In this document: one piece after another, positions 20,770 through 34,500 of the stretch
Layout of the letters: every line of letters begins with the position of its first letter
How positions within the stretch are numbered: the stretch's first letter is position 1
Assembly: GCA_039619475.1 (NCBI GenBank)
Contig: CM077116.1
Span: 9,286,501-9,350,500, forward strand
Reading direction: 5' to 3'
From: Icerya purchasi
Taxonomy: Eukaryota > Arthropoda > Insecta > Hemiptera > Monophlebidae
DNA length: 64,000 nucleotides
The notes under the pieces: model-generated
Database searches by the model: none
What the model was told of the DNA's origin: nothing
What the model saw: only the letters and a program-made list of their open reading frames with translations
Position numbers and translations under genes: made by a program

Positions 20770-23700
20770 TTCTTTGTCGCGTAATTGCATTCCAATAAAG
20801 AAATGGCGCTATTCAATATATATTTTTCGGGAAAAATTCCGGCAATAAGAACGGTGTAGCTCTGCGTTTAAGAGCAAAAGCAACTTTTCGAACAAATTTT
20901 ATTATGGAAAAACAAAAAAGAAACTATCAGTAGCTTCACTATCATTTCTTCGATTTTTACACATTTTTCAATATTACATCTTTTTTCTTTTTTCTTTTCA
21001 TAGTCGCCGATTCGCCTGCTGCTGAAGGTATTTGATAAATCAGAAAGTCAGAGAATAGTTTACATGATGAAATGAAAGAAGCTAGAACAGAAACAGCCGC
21101 CAAGTCTAACTGTGTAAAGTGTGGGCTGCAGTCAAGGTTCAAGTAAAGAACATGAGCATGGAGACGGGAATGTGAGATAATATGTGTAATCAGAATCAGC
21201 GGAGATAAGGACAAAACGAGAAAAACTGGGAATGGACCAAATTTAAGGTTGAAATATCAATATATATATATATATACTAAGGAAAAAATTAAATCAGAAG
21301 CGGGACTAGGGCTGTGCAGAATTGCCAAAGATAACAATTGGAAAAGAAGACATCGACTATTGCCGGCGAGGAGCCGCGAATTATGATTACAGCGTTGAAT
21401 AGATGTATAAAAACACGGAAATGGTGACAGTCGGCGGCGGAATGACCAGAAGGATATAGCGAGAAGAGATGCTTATAAAAATTGGTAGCGGCGAGGAGTT
21501 ATAAAGAACGGTCGACGCAATGAGTACGATATTGCGAACAACGGAGTCGGAAGTAAATAGGGGACAACGGCAGACGTAAGGGAAGTAGAAAAACTGAAAT
21601 TCATGGACAAAAATAGAAAAGCTCGAAGTAGAGATACCAGTTTGGTATAGGGAGTTGCACCGCATAGGAAAACGTGAGAAAACGGAAGAAGAGGTGAAAA
21701 AAGCTGGTAATTTTTTGCGAACAAAAGATACACACGGGTGGTTTAATGTTCGGTATCGGTTTTCAATCTTTCACTTTTATTTTAGCAAATAATTTACGTC
21801 TTAGTCGCGGATAAAATTGTAACCCGTTTAATCTTCCGTTTTGAAGAAATCACCTCCCCGCTTAATTTGAGGAGCATCGTGAGAATTTTTAAAACGTTAT
21901 TATTTATTTATTTTATTTTTTATTTTATAGGTGAATTTTTTTTTTTCTTCGGGAGAGGATATAATTACGCGGTCAATAGGTGAGGGAAGTTACGGTGTGA
22001 AAAACTGGACCGTTTCTTGTAGAACGTGCTCGGGAAAATACCTATTAGTATATAGGCTAGTACGCATTACGCATCGTCTTAATTCTTATTGAATTAACAT
22101 CACTTATTGTGTCTAACGTGGAAGATCACGTTAGTCTGTTGGGTACTTAATCGAGATAGGGGTCGTTCGAAGAAACGCACCGAGCTGGTAATGAGAAGCG
22201 AACGATTTTTGGCCATATGTGTTCTCGAGAATTACTGCGTATATTTAAATGGTTAATTTTTGGCTTCTAAAATGCACAATCATTTTCGAGGCCAAAATGT
22301 GCTAACGCTATCGCCGTATTTACCGGAGAATAGGATATGGGACATCAAATAATTCTGAAGAACTCGCCCATACCACCTAGCGATGATAAATTTGCTCTTC
22401 TGTATTCAACCTTCGAATTCGGACTCGATAGGCACACTTGTGTGGTAGCGTGTGAAAAAAAACCGGTTGCTAGCGCCCAACAGCAGGGCCACACGAGACG
22501 CCATGCTTTTTAATTTCAGTATTACGATTGTTCGTTGAGAAAACAAATTCGAGAATCGCACAATTTCACTGCTCATATCTTCACCTTTTAAAACATCCTT
22601 TGAATGTCTACCGAATGTCCTAATTTTCCCTATTCCTATGCTAACATTTAGCTTTCCCTCATTGTGTTCCATTTATTTTCTTGTTCTCTTCTCTACCCGT
22701 CGTTCCTGCTCTTGGTTTTTTCGCTTTATCAATTTCTAATCGGATTGCCGTTTAACTGAGTTCTCCGCACTGTTTTAGGACAAAGCCGTTAAGAAAATAA
22801 AAACAACAAAAAAAAAAAAAAAAAAAAACAAAACACGAAGATGGAAAAAATGTTTCGACGTCAAAGAGAGACACACCGAGACTTTTCGAATTATCGATAG
22901 ACCCGTGTGGCATTTTCCGAGAAATAAGGCTGACGACACTCCTAAAAAGGTCTTTTCACTTCTTACCGAAGTACGTACATAATGCCTGTTTGGTTTAGCG
23001 TTTATTTCGGAAAGGCACGTGAAAATTCTTTACAGGCCGTTCTGTACATGCGTCTTGGACAACTTACTAAATCCATTAACCGAAGATTTAATGGAGTGTA
23101 GTGTAGGACTGCTCTGGAAAAACAATAAGAAAAACAAAATGAAAGCGAAATTTCGGTAAACGTCTTCGGGATAAAAGCTTAGACTGGAGCGCGCGGGGTA
23201 TAAATGATGAGGGAGCAAACTCGGATGTTGCATTTTTTTAAATCGGCGCCGAGGCATTTAACGTTACTACGACCGTCAACGAACGAAGCGAATAATGCAG
23301 GCCGGAAACGGCAGATCGTTCGAACGAAGGAAATGCGAAAAGATTTCGAAGAAATCGAACGGCCCAGTAGTCGCACTATTGGACGAGCAGGCGCCGAACG
23401 TCTCATTAGTAAAATGAGACGGCTCGACTAGAGGCGCGCGCGAGATAATTAAAGCCAAAAGGCTATTTCCGTAATTGGTTTAATTCGGTTTAAAGGCGAC
23501 TGTTCCGCTGGCGCTCGAGCTCAAGTTTTTCCCTTACGGGGGAAATTAATTTTTCGGAAGAGCTGGAGCGAAAAAATTCCCGCGGATTCCCGACAGATTC
23601 GCGGCTCTGCAGCTGCTGCTGCTGCTACTGCTGCTTCTGCGTCGAAGCACGGATAGGAAACGAACGGTGGGGAATAGTCCAGCGGCAACGTAGGGAAACG

Positions 23701-24700
23701 GAGCAACTCTTCCCTTAATGATTGAATGATGTACGCCAAGTGGAAGTTGCGATGGAAAAATTATGAAGTAGTCGTCTTCGGAAGTCGAAAATTTGCACGA
23801 AAGAAAAAGAGGTTGGTGCGCACGACGGACTTGGCGCCGGCCGGGGTTTTTAGTGGATAGTGAAAGAGTGAAATTAGCGGCGGAGGTCAGAATGTACCTT
23901 TACGCCGTGCTGTGTCCGAAAGTCGCTGTGTACCTTCGGCAATGCCGCGAGCAGTTTCGTCATTGCTGAAAGTTTGGCCCGGCCGCTTGCAGCGTATTCG
24001 AAAGATATGTTCCGGTGACGCGGGGTGCGGGGGCTGTCGGAAATTGCGCGCGCGAAGAGAAAAAAGAATTCAGGCGCGCGAATATTACCGAAACTATTTG
24101 AAAGTTGTTGAGCTTAGGGCGCGCAAGTTGCTAGACCGGCAGCGGAGGGCGGGTCGACGGGTCGGGGGGGGGGTTGGAATAAAAATTTTCCAATAAACTA
24201 AGTTAACTTTTTAGACAGCAGCGGATGAAATGCTTTCGGCTTTAGCCGATGCTGTTTGTATGGAAAGCTCCGTCGGCCGTGTTTTATCTAAATCGCCTCC
24301 TTTGTTCGGCTAACTGGCCAATTTCTTCTTCCCCGTTCTTCTGAGCGCTCTCGACCTTTAATAACTTCTTTTTTACGCGTTTATTCTGATCCTACCTTCC
24401 CCAGCCGCCGTCGAAACGCTCGCAAAAACGTTAACACCGCTTCCGGGCTTTTTGCAGATTATTCGCGGTTTTCGTTGAGTGTTTTACACTTTGGCTTATT
24501 TTCGTTTATTTTTACTTTTTCGGAAAACTTAAAAGCGATTATTTTCGGGAAGCTCTGGTGACTCGGACAAATTTCCGTCGCAACAACTGCACGAAAAGTA
24601 GCGCGATTAATTCTGCCTCGCATTAGTAGCGACGTTGTCGTCGTCGTCGTCGTCGTCGTCCCTATCAGCATCAGCTGAAATGCGTGATAGGCGAACGCTT
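20770..24700. other. Noncoding DNA with a CpG-rich block
   Basis: No gene recognised. The purine-rich plus strand at 21.0-21.75 kb gives pyrimidine-coded frames on the other strand and a short plausible plus frame near 21,600-21,770 (KIEKLEVEIPVWYRELHRIG), too short to assign. Simple sequence: (TA)n at about 21,259-21,275, an A-run at about 22,811-22,829, GCTGCTGCTGCTAC at about 23,612-23,635, and (GTC)8 at 24,637-24,660. From about 23.1 to 24.5 kb CpG is dense. Confidence 0.5.
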
Positions 24701-24741
24701 TTTAAAAAAAAAAAACCGACTTGCTAACCGAGCCCCCGTCA

Positions 24742-24818
24742 TAGCTTGTGGTTAAGGTGTGCATCGGTGGAAACAAGCTCGTTTCAGAACGGCTGCTATC
24801 GTTTCCGGATTTACGAGT
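24742..24818 (+). repeat. Diverged tRNA-like SINE head
   Basis: An A-box-like TAGCTTGTGGTTAAGG is followed at tRNA-type spacing by CGTTTCAGAACGG and then TTTCCGGATTTACGAG. The layout resembles the SINE-1 head on the minus strand at 10.6 kb (TAGCTTAGTGATTAAG ... GTTCCGGATTCAAG). No body sequence is recognisable downstream. Confidence 0.4.
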
Positions 24819-24829
24819 TTTACACTGAC

Positions 24830-25880
24830 ATTATTATTATCGGTTACTAGCAAAGTTGTCCATAATAATCTCCGAGGCCAGTTATGGCATCTTTCGCTAC
24901 TCGAAGGATTATTTTAGAAGGTTTTTTTGAAAAAAGTGAAATGAAACAAAATATTTTTTCATTCTACAAATCTATTTGTAATAGACCATTGTCTCACTTT
25001 TGAGTCGGTAAGTCTAAGCGTTTTCGATACTTTTGGTCGCTTCGACGTGATGAACACACTTTTTCTTAATGTTTCGTTTCGAAGTTTCGAATTAGTTCAA
25101 TATCGATTTTAAAAGTTTTTAATATTGTTTTTTTTTTTTTTTTTTTTTTTTACGATAATCTTTGTAAAGCAGCAGTTTCCGCGAGAAAAACAAAACAAAC
25201 TGTAATACTCATTTCTCGGTCACTTTAACTTCCTTATTTTGATGCGCTATTTGCTTTTCTATATGTGTCATTCTAGCTATTTCACTGTAATGCGAAAGTA
25301 TTCGAACTCTTAATATCATTGATGATTGATAAAACAGAGCAGTTCATGCACAGGAAACAGTTTCCGCTGCCGACAAAAACGGGGTTGCAATTAAAAGCTT
25401 CATTATATATATATATATATACTTATACATACTTATACATATATATATATATATATACGTGTAAGTATTGTTTTTGATTCATGGTCAAACACAACTGCGA
25501 AAGAAGTTCTATTTGAAATATTTTGGACAGGCGGAAGATGAAGATGCACTATTGCAAACATTCTAAAGTGTTATTTGGACCGAATCCAAAAGCAACTCTA
25601 GCTGAAAGGAAATAACACAAAATACGATAATTTGTTACAAATAAAGTCGCAGAAGCTTTCTCGTGAGCAAACGATAAAATAGTGATCCGACTTTTACTGA
25701 GTAGCAGTGTTTAAACGTTCATGTTCAGACACTAGCTCAAAACGTATTTTAATCTTCTACTCTGCATATCGAATATACGCGACTAAAAATGCCGGTTGTG
25801 CTGTGAGAATAGGAAGTGGATTTGAATATTGTTCGGCGAGATTTTGCCTAAGAAATGGCTAATTTTCTCGCGGCAAGATG
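24830..25880. other. Noncoding AT-rich DNA
   Basis: No gene recognised. There is a T-run of about 25 at 25,127-25,151 and a cluster of (TA)n tracts with CTTATACATA spacers at 25,405-25,458. Confidence 0.6.
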
Positions 25881-25883
25881 AAC

Positions 25884-26030
25884 AGCAAAATAGAAAAACA
25901 ATAGAATAGATAAACAATAGAATAGAAAAATAATAGAATAGAAAAACAATAGAATAGATAAACAATAAAATAGAAAAACAATAGAATAGATAAACAATAA
26001 AATAGAAAAACAATAAAATAGAAAAAGTAA
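25884..26030. repeat. A-rich minisatellite, AATAGA/AAACAATAGA units
   Basis: Interspersed copies of AATAGAATAGATAAACAAT and AATAGAATAGAAAAACAAT alternate for about 145 bp. The minus strand stays open in more than one frame as FYFIVYLFYCFSILL-type repeats, which are a by-product of the repeat and not a membrane protein. Confidence 0.85.
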
Positions 26031-28710
26031 TTCGCGTAATTTAAATTATTCAAAATTCCTATTTGTAAAAATTTGTCTTTCTCTGCCTTCTCCTGTACTC
26101 TATTGCAAATTATCTTTTCGCTTGAACTGAGATAAAAAAAAAAGGAAAAACTTTACTCATACAGTAGGGTTCTCTGGACTTTCAATAATCCGCCGCATTG
26201 GATAATGGCGCGCATATGCAGAATAGTTTTTGTGATCTTTCGTCGGTTTTCAAGGTGTAAGTCTGCTATAGTTCTCGTCAGGTCGCTTATATTAATTTCA
26301 GTTGACTTTCTCCCGTTTAAGAAGAACATGTTTCCAGCTATACCTCTCTGTTAAATTGTGCGCAACATTTTAGTTTTCCAAATTTCGTTTCGAGATAATC
26401 ACGAGCTTTCCGTATTTATTTAAAGTGTACACGGCTACTCGATGTTTCTTGTTGAAGAACCAGTTTTAATTGATTAGACGTTTTTAAACGTTCACAAAAT
26501 TGAGTGATTACATTCATATTACTACTGTTGCTGTGAAACACACATACATTCGGATCTCATCTCACGGGCACATCCCACGGACGACCTCACAAATGAGGTA
26601 GTTCTTTTAGTAGAGGAGTAAATTTTAACAGACTACGAGAGCCATTATTAAAATGAAAATAATTTACGGTTTTTTGCGATTCTGTTACAAATTTAGTTAC
26701 GTAACGGCCTTTTGTAAGGTTTCTTTCACCTTCTGACACGCAAAAATGACATAACTACGTGTATTATATTACACACGTGTTAGATTATAGAAAAATTTAC
26801 GATTACATAAAAATCATCAAATGCTGACTAGTTCTGGATACTATCATTACACTATTATTACCTATAATTTTAATCGCAGCGCACGATATAAACCTATTGA
26901 AAATATTTCGAAATGGTATTCTTTTTTTCCCCATTGTAAATTATTAAAATTGTCCCACACACGAATTATCAGTTCGATTTTTTGATCCGTTATGGCGACG
27001 TTTTATTTTTTTTATATTTTCATCAAAAAACTCGTTTAAATTGAACACTCTTCTTACCTATACCTTTTTCTCTGACTTTTTCTTTTTCTAAATTAACAAA
27101 ACTATTTCTTGTAACAGCGCGAAAATCCAATTATCGCGCCTATATGTGCCGCAGAATTTGTGTAATTTTGTTCTCCAGTAACGAGCGTTATTCGCAATTA
27201 TTTCATTGTAATATACTTCATTTTTAATTAGTTCATTCTTTTTTTTTTTGTAATTTAATTTAAAACCAAAAAAAAAAAAAAAAGTTCATAAATATTAATT
27301 TTTGCTATCAACAATCGGCGTAATTTATTAGGCTTCGCTCACCGTTAACGTTAAAATCTGTTAAAGAAAGGGGGAATTTAGGACGCAATAAAATTTCCAG
27401 ACGAATCCGCGGGTCCGTATTTTCCGGCAAAGTCGTCCTGATTTACGAAGCAATTTAAAAAACAGAAGAAGAAGAAAAAGAAAAAAGAAAAAGCATTTTA
27501 ACGATCGACCGCTGGTCGATCATTGGCAAAATTGTCGTGCGCGCGAGGTTATCTGCATGGGCGTGATTTGCTATTTCCGTTGAATGTTCAATTTCGGTAT
27601 TCGGAAAAATGATCGCGTCGCCAGCGACGATCCGATCTCGCGAATTTCAGCAAATGCGAGCTTGCGACAGATCTGTTCTGGTCGGCGTTCCAGTAGTTGT
27701 GGTGCGGCTGTTGTTCGCGTCCTCATTTAATCCTCGGCTGATTATCGTTATTTTGCTTCTTCTGTTCAGTTCACTTCATCTTGTAGCAGTTGCGTGATAT
27801 AAATTATCGCGCGTGGGCAGTTTTACGAGTTCGCAAGTGCCGGCCGGTCGGGGTAGCCCGACTCATTTGTATAAGAACTAGTTCAATGACTCGCACTTAA
27901 TAGCATCATCGGGTGGTGGTTGTTCGACTTGTTTCATTTTTTACCCTTTTGTTTCGGCTTTTCGAACTGCGTTCTCCGGCGCGGACCAGTTACTTGGGAC
28001 AACACTAGTTGGAACGACGAAGAAGGACCGTGCTCCTCGGGATGTAATGAACAGTTGGCAGCTGAGTGGAGTCATTTTTGGCACCGGCAAGACTAAATTT
28101 AATTCGGGCCTCTCTCTATTTTTACATTCTCATTGTCTTTTGCGTCGTCACCAACTGCCTTCCATCGGGCTCCCTCCGTTCTTCGCTTTTCGTCGCTCGG
28201 TCGCTCGCACGTCGTACTCGCTCGTTCCGGCTTCATTTTTTTCATGCTAAAAAAAATCATCGCCAGTAGTACGCGTGTCCGGTATGCGAACCGCTTTGCA
28301 TCACGCATCCGCTACATGCAGCATTGATGCGCAGCTCTCTATCGGTTAGATTCGTCAACTAAATTGCCCCATAAAACTTGGACGATATTCCGAATTTTAT
28401 GGCCGGTTTCTCCCGACCGTGTCCATATCGTGTCTAGTTCTGCCCGTCGTAATTGAATATCGAAAGACGTAAAATTTTTATTGACTCTTTTCGCGCGTCT
28501 GGACCGATCAAATTGAAATCTGGAAAACGGAAATTATTTACCAACGCGCAGCCACTTCTGCTCTTCGTATCGGTTCATCGAGTGCGAATTAAGACGACCT
28601 GTAAATGTTATTTCCCAGCTATTCGCCGTACAGTCTCGAATTTGATCCTGCTTGAAAGGGGAAAAATTGAGTCGTACTTGATTTTCTGCACTCGAGTTAT
28701 TTTAATATAC
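26031..28710. other. Noncoding DNA, AT-rich then CpG-rich
   Basis: No gene recognised. The first part (to about 27.3 kb) is AT-rich with an A-run at about 27,270-27,284. From about 27.4 kb CpG is frequent and frames of 60-97 codons appear on both strands without domain resemblance. Confidence 0.5.
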
Positions 28711-28718
28711 ATATATAT

Positions 28719-29809
28719 TGTAATAAATCTCACTATTCCCGATTAGACTGTCCCTCTTACGGGAGCCATTTGTTACAAATCTGGACTATTAGTCCCTCTT
28801 TCGGAGCGCCATTTGTTGTAAATCTACTTTTGATATCGATATCCCAACATAATTGGATAAAAAAATAAAATAAAATATAAACCAAAATATCGGGCGCCAG
28901 AGACAAGAACGGCTTGTCACCACCGGATAGACACTCTGCCGCGCAGAGCTCTAGGCTTTTATTACGAAAAAAAAATATATATAATTCGCGAAAATCCGCC
29001 GTTCGAAGGCGTAGCGTGTGTCTCCGCGTTGGAGATATCACGGGCTCACCACGTGTTCAAAAAGAAGCCTTATATAAAAAAAACGCGTGTATTTAAATGG
29101 AATTTAAATACAAAAATAAAGAAACAAAAAAAACACAGGGGAAACAAATTCCACACATTACAACAAAACCGAAAACGAAATTTTTTGTCAAAATTTGCGA
29201 TATGTACGCGAAAATTCACGATGACTAGCGGTACAAATCGGTACACGTAACGACGTGCTTTTACCACTCAATTAAACGATCGACCATTATAGACTCAACA
29301 ACGAATTAATTCACTCTCGTGATATCGTGCAATGCGCACACGACGATCTCGGTACACGATGGGCCATTCCAAGCGACACAGCCGAATCGCCGAAATTACC
29401 CCGTACTTTATCAATTAATTCGAACGCCGTCGAATTTTCTAGAATATTTCTATATAACCCGTGTTATAAAGCGACTACGGATTTCACAAACTTCCCTCAG
29501 CTCGATGTTCTCGGCTCAGCTGCTACCCGACGCGCACTCGCCTCGGACACGTAGAGTACTCTCCACTATCGGCCGCTACCTACAATACACACGCACACAG
29601 TCTCACCTGACGCAGTCGTCTGTTCGACTGTGCCCGGGAATTTCTATTTTAGCCGATAAGCATCTCCGATACCCACTACGATCGGCGATTACGTCGAATA
29701 AAACGCGGTGTTCGATAAATCACGAAATAAATGATTTTAATCAGAGAAATATATTTTTATAATTCGAACACCGCTAAAAGATAGCGCTATAGGTATCGAA
29801 TCCGTTACA
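28719..29809 (-). mobile_element. LTR-like unit (candidate solo LTR), TGTAA...TTACA
   Basis: Read on the minus strand the unit starts TGTAACGGATTCGATACC (from 29,809) and ends GAGATTTATTACA (at 28,719). These are 5-bp inverted termini of LTR type, with ATATATAT immediately outside both ends, which could be a duplicated target but is also a microsatellite. Inside, composition is CpG-rich and unlike its flanks. AATAAA (in CGTAATAAAAGCC) and a donor-like GTCAG|GTGAGA are present. Near the 28.75-28.83 kb end there is a partial duplication of TTTGTAACAAATGGC and AGAGGGAC motifs. A TGG-starting primer-binding-like site (TGGCGCTCCGAAAGAGG) raises the alternative that the LTR ends earlier and part of the leader remains. 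No gag or pol frame exists, so the unit is non-autonomous or solo. Confidence 0.45.
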
Positions 29810-29829
29810 ATATATATATATATATAGAA

Positions 29830-30860
29830 GTAATCGATCGGAATTTTAAAAAAGAACAACAATAAGACAGCACCCCTCCCTATTTTACACACTTCCGTTT
29901 CGATTTTAAACTACCGAATTTTTTATTATTAATCATCGCCTCTCCTCTGTATACTGAAAAAGTTTCGGTCACATTTCGCGTTTAGTTAAAAAATTTGAAT
30001 ATTCATTTCGCTATTAATCAAATTATGGAAAAAGAAACGAAAAATTAAAAATATCCAAGATTCCAGAAACACCTCCTCCTCCTCCTCCTCCTCTTTTACT
30101 TACGACTATTTTAATATACCGATTATTGTTCTATCATTAATCAATCGCTTTCTCTCCTTCTCTCTCGCTCTCTCGCTCTCTCACTCTCTCGCTCTCCCAC
30201 TCTCTCGCTCTCTCGCTCTCTCACTCGGTATATTAAAAAAGTTTCGAGCACATTTGCGATTTGTTTAAAAATCTGAAAATTATTTCGAGATTAATCAAAT
30301 AGCCGCGAATAATCGCAAAACCAGCTGGGAAATAATAAACGGCGAGAATTGAAACAAACCGGGCACATTACACGTTCAATTCGAAGAGGCGTTTTCAGTG
30401 AACAAGAAACGAGGAGAGGTTGAACCGCACCCCTTGTTTTTATTTTCAATTACAAAAAATTAGTATAATGAACTAGTGCCAGCGTATTTGTTATTCTCTT
30501 TACCAGGTACCATATGTATACGCACTTTTATGCTGAATATAGTCGGAACACTGGTTTTGCGCTTAAGCAAATGCTCTTATTTACTTTTGGTTCATGCCGT
30601 TCACAGCGCCTATGATAGTAATTGTTTCAATTTAAAAAAAAAAAAGCTCCTAGAAAAAGAAATCCATAGTTTTTTTTTTTTCAAAAATAATTTAAGAAAA
30701 TGGGTAAACAAGTAATTTAGTTATTTCGTACAAAATTAACATTGTAACAATTTTACGCGATGTCAGCGTATGGCTGATATGGTTAATGTTAGGGGAAAAA
30801 AATTGAAAAAGGTGTTTTAAGTAAAAGTACTTTTTAAATATTTTCCGTACACACACACAT
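29830..30860. other. Noncoding DNA with pyrimidine microsatellites
   Basis: No gene recognised. It holds (CCT)8 at about 30,069-30,093 and a (CTCTCGCTCT)-type tract at about 30,150-30,225. Short A- and T-runs lie at 30.64-30.68 kb. Confidence 0.6.
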
Positions 30861-30864
30861 ATAT

Positions 30865-31226
30865 ACATAAATAACTCGGCCATTTTAGCCTCTCAAGGGA
30901 CCATGCCCCTTGACCCTCTTGCTTTCATAAATGCCTCTTTCTCTTCTATACTTTGTATAAAATGATCAAAATTTACAACGTAATTCTTACTGTCATCGTC
31001 ACAAAAAAAAATTACATATCACAAAAATCCTATCCTAACATTTAACTTTTATTATATAAAGACATTGTTTCGTTATATATTTCGTTACATAAAATTGTGA
31101 CATGTTTTAAATAACAATAACAAAAATCTTATAAAATATAACAAACGTTACATAAAATTGGGACATTTTTTCGAATGGGGGGTAACCTAAGAATTACGTT
31201 GCAATTAATATATATATATATATATA
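30865..31226 (-). mobile_element. Repeat family A, copy 3 (long form), inverted
   Basis: The minus strand starts TTAATTGCAACGTAATTCTTAG next to (TA)n, passes the CCCCCCATTCGAAAAAATGTCC block, the AATTTTATGTAACG units, and the internal inverted arm TAAGAATTACGTTGTAAATT. It continues through TATACAAAGTATAGAAGAGA and AGAGGCATTTATGAAAGC, then GGTCAAGGGGCATGGTCCC and TAAAATGGCCGAGTTAT. The 3' hairpin potential is retained (CAAGGG / CCCTTG). It is collinear with copy 2 throughout. Confidence 0.75.
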
Positions 31227-31229
31227 TAG

Positions 31230-31466
31230 ACCTAAAGATCTGCACAGAATTTCTTAACTGTTACATGCCTAATGGAAAAAAGTTACCAGCGCGGTCGTAA
31301 ATTTGTTACATTCAAAACGCTTTCCAAGGCTATTCGAGTGTGCACATATGTGTTTAGCAAAAACCATACTCCTCGGCTATTAAGACTGTTTTTACAGTTA
31401 TTTGCTCAGTTTCAGTTAGTGTTAGGCATTTTATACATACACTCTTTTTATAAAATAAGCTAAATA

Positions 31467-31512
<46 letters not shown>

Positions 31513-34500
31513 TCTGAAAAGGTGTATTCTTTTTTAATCGATTCATTTGATAAGTAATAGAGATAATGCGTTCAACAAATTCTGACTTTACGCATAGTTT
31601 ACTACATTCGTAATCGTATCATCATTATTTTCTCATAGAATTCTCTGAGTGTAAGAATCATAATTGAAAATTGATTAAAATTTAAAACAGTCACCCTAAA
31701 TTCCCGTATTTTCGGCGGACATGTGTATCTAAAAAAGAGGTATTGGCCATATTTATCGGAATTATTTTTTATTTCAGCGAAGTATTTATTTCTTTTTGAA
31801 TTTTACTGTTTATCGTAGTTTATTTCCATAAATGGTACTTTAACGAAAATTACGATTGAAAACTGGTCTCGTGTCTTATCGGCTGTTCATCTGCTTCTAT
31901 CGTATAATCCTTTATTCCGGCACGTGCGAAACTATTTTTTGCGTCTTTTTTTTAATATCTGCATTTTTTTTTCTTATTTATCTGTCACTTTTTGTTATTG
32001 AACTTTACCTAACGTCCGAAAGGATCTTGCCAATCTGTGCAGCTTGTCAGTAGAATCTTAATAGAACTAGTTCGGTGCCATGTCCTGATTAACGGTTAAC
32101 GGTTAAAGGTAAACAGGAGGTAATGTGTATTCTCACTTAAATTCTAGACATCTTGATTTTTTTTCTCTTTTTTTCTTTGCTAATTGATTATTTTTCACTA
32201 ATTCTAGACATTTCAAATGTCATATTTCATGTTACACCTACACATGTATGTAAGCTCACACCACACACACCTACATATAATAACGTATACTCCAGTATCG
32301 CCATCACGCATATATCTGCACATAAATTCTCTTATATATTATATTCTCCTATATATATATACATATATATATCTGACCTGTACGGCTATAAATAATCTAT
32401 ATGATATTTTACTATCAAATTTTAATGTTTTTATCAATAATTCATTTTTTTGCTTCTGTGTTATTTATCCTCAACGATAAATAAATTCTGATAACGAGTT
32501 TAGTAATTTGTCTGGTACATTTATTTGAATATTATCATCATGTTTGAATAAGTTACACTAAAATACTAATTCTTACGATTTTCCTAGTTTATAATTTACT
32601 GAATTTCTTTCTGCTGTATCTTTTTATTATTTCGGTTAAACAGTAGAGATGTAGTTTTGAACTAAGAACATTATATATTTTCAATAAGTTCCATCCCCGC
32701 GTAGAAATTGTCATCAGTATTATTTTTTATAACAGTTGCTTACATTCCTTTTTTTCTTCTAATTATATAATGTGTCTCATATACGGTTTGCTCGTTTTAC
32801 TCGAAGCTGTTACTGGATAATTTAAATTAGTTAATATTTTGTTAGTTGATATATGCATAATGGTTTATAGATTCCTTCAAGGCACGGCTATTAAATATGT
32901 AGCGACCGAATTACAGTAAATTTAAAAAGTTAACTTTTCTGTAAAAATTCGAATTCCCTTAAAAAATTACAGTAACGCGAATAAAAATGTTACTTTATTT
33001 ATTCGTCACACTGAACGGTTTTTATGCGCCGAGTTCGTTGCGTTTTTTTTTTTTTTTTTTTGTTTTTTTTCCCGAAATATATTTATTTTTGATTACACTG
33101 ATTTCTTTCATCAAACGCTCGTCGGCTAATTATACTTATACATTCCGACATCATAACTTACATTATACATGTACATATCCCCGTGTAATATCTTCCACAT
33201 ATTAATGCTTCTTTTGTACTTATCGATAACTGTAATCTATTTTCTTTTGTTTTGTAATTTATACATTTCTTAATGTTTATTGTTTTTTTTTTTTTTTTTT
33301 TTTATATCTTCTTCCTGAAGCCATTCTTTTACTTTCCTTGCCCTTATTTTTTCCTTCTCTATTATGTCCTTAGATATTTTAACATCTGAGTTACATTTGT
33401 CTGTTTTCCCCCCGCCCATTAACACTTGGTTCTCGCTACGGTAGTTTTTTCCTTCAGTTCTATTTTCTTTCTTGTTGTTATGCATTGTCGTTTGTTTATT
33501 AATAAGTACATTCCTGTTGCGCTCGGCACATCTTTCTCACTTATTTCACTTTAAGTTTCTCCTCTATGAATTGCTATTCATTTCAAGCACTTCAAAACGC
33601 ACAAAAAAAGAAGGGCGGCCCCTTTGTATCTCATCGACCACTTGCTCATATATACACATATTGCTTTATATATTGCGTCCATTCTGCATTATTCTGCATT
33701 ATTCTACATTATTCTACATTATTCTACATTATTCTACATTCTGCGCATTATTATTTATTTGTGTGCCTTTTTTCAAAGATTAAAATCCAGAAAAGGCAAT
33801 ACGATTGACAACATTCGTTGTACGTAATCCGGTCGACACCAATTGCGGCCGAGTGCGAAGAAGTAACGACTAATTTTGATTTTTCCGCGTCCATTTCTCT
33901 TTCTCTTATGTAATTAACTTGATAAAGTAAGTTAAAGTTGCCTATAAAAGTCTTTCTTCGAACGTCGTCATTTGAATGGAATCGTATCGATTATTCGAAT
34001 TAGCGCGGTAATATAGCTTTTGCGTAAAATACTGTATGTTTACTGTACCAATATACCTTTCGTAATATGAAATTTTCGCGGACTACTGCACAAATAAGAA
34101 ACTAGTGGAATAAGCGAAGGAATGTTTCTTCTTATTCGCTAGAAAATTAGTCCTAACCGTCGACGGAAATCGGGGCTAATCTTTCAAATGCCTTGCACTG
34201 TTGTCTCATACATTCTTTTTTGTATTTTAATAACCATACGGGTATGCATAGCTACAATAAATAAAATAAAAATAAGGGGTGCAAGGGGGGGGGATAATAA
34301 CATTTGGCAGTTCTTCATGCGCTTATCATTGGGTTAAAACTGATCATAACGCAAAGGAAAATTATGATTTCCTTAACCACGATGATCTTGAAGACGAGAT
34401 TGACTTAACGAATATGCCCTGTTAGTTAAAAATAAAAGAACGTTTCGATTTTGCTTAAAGTGGTCATTGATTTTTCAAACTCTCCCGCGACATATTGACA

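Noticed and set aside
25884..26030. CRISPR-like array or membrane protein
   Set aside because: Repeats are short, A-rich, contiguous and without spacers. The hydrophobic frames are by-products of the minisatellite in a eukaryotic sequence.
29319..29762. 147-codon open frame on the plus strand
   Set aside because: It lies antisense inside the LTR-like unit, has no recognisable domain and follows the CpG-rich composition of that unit.
33270..33485. 71-residue K/E-rich minus-strand protein as a gene
   Set aside because: Ends in a poly-lysine stretch from a T-run, no homology recognised. Kept only as a possible parallel to the remnant at 11 kb.
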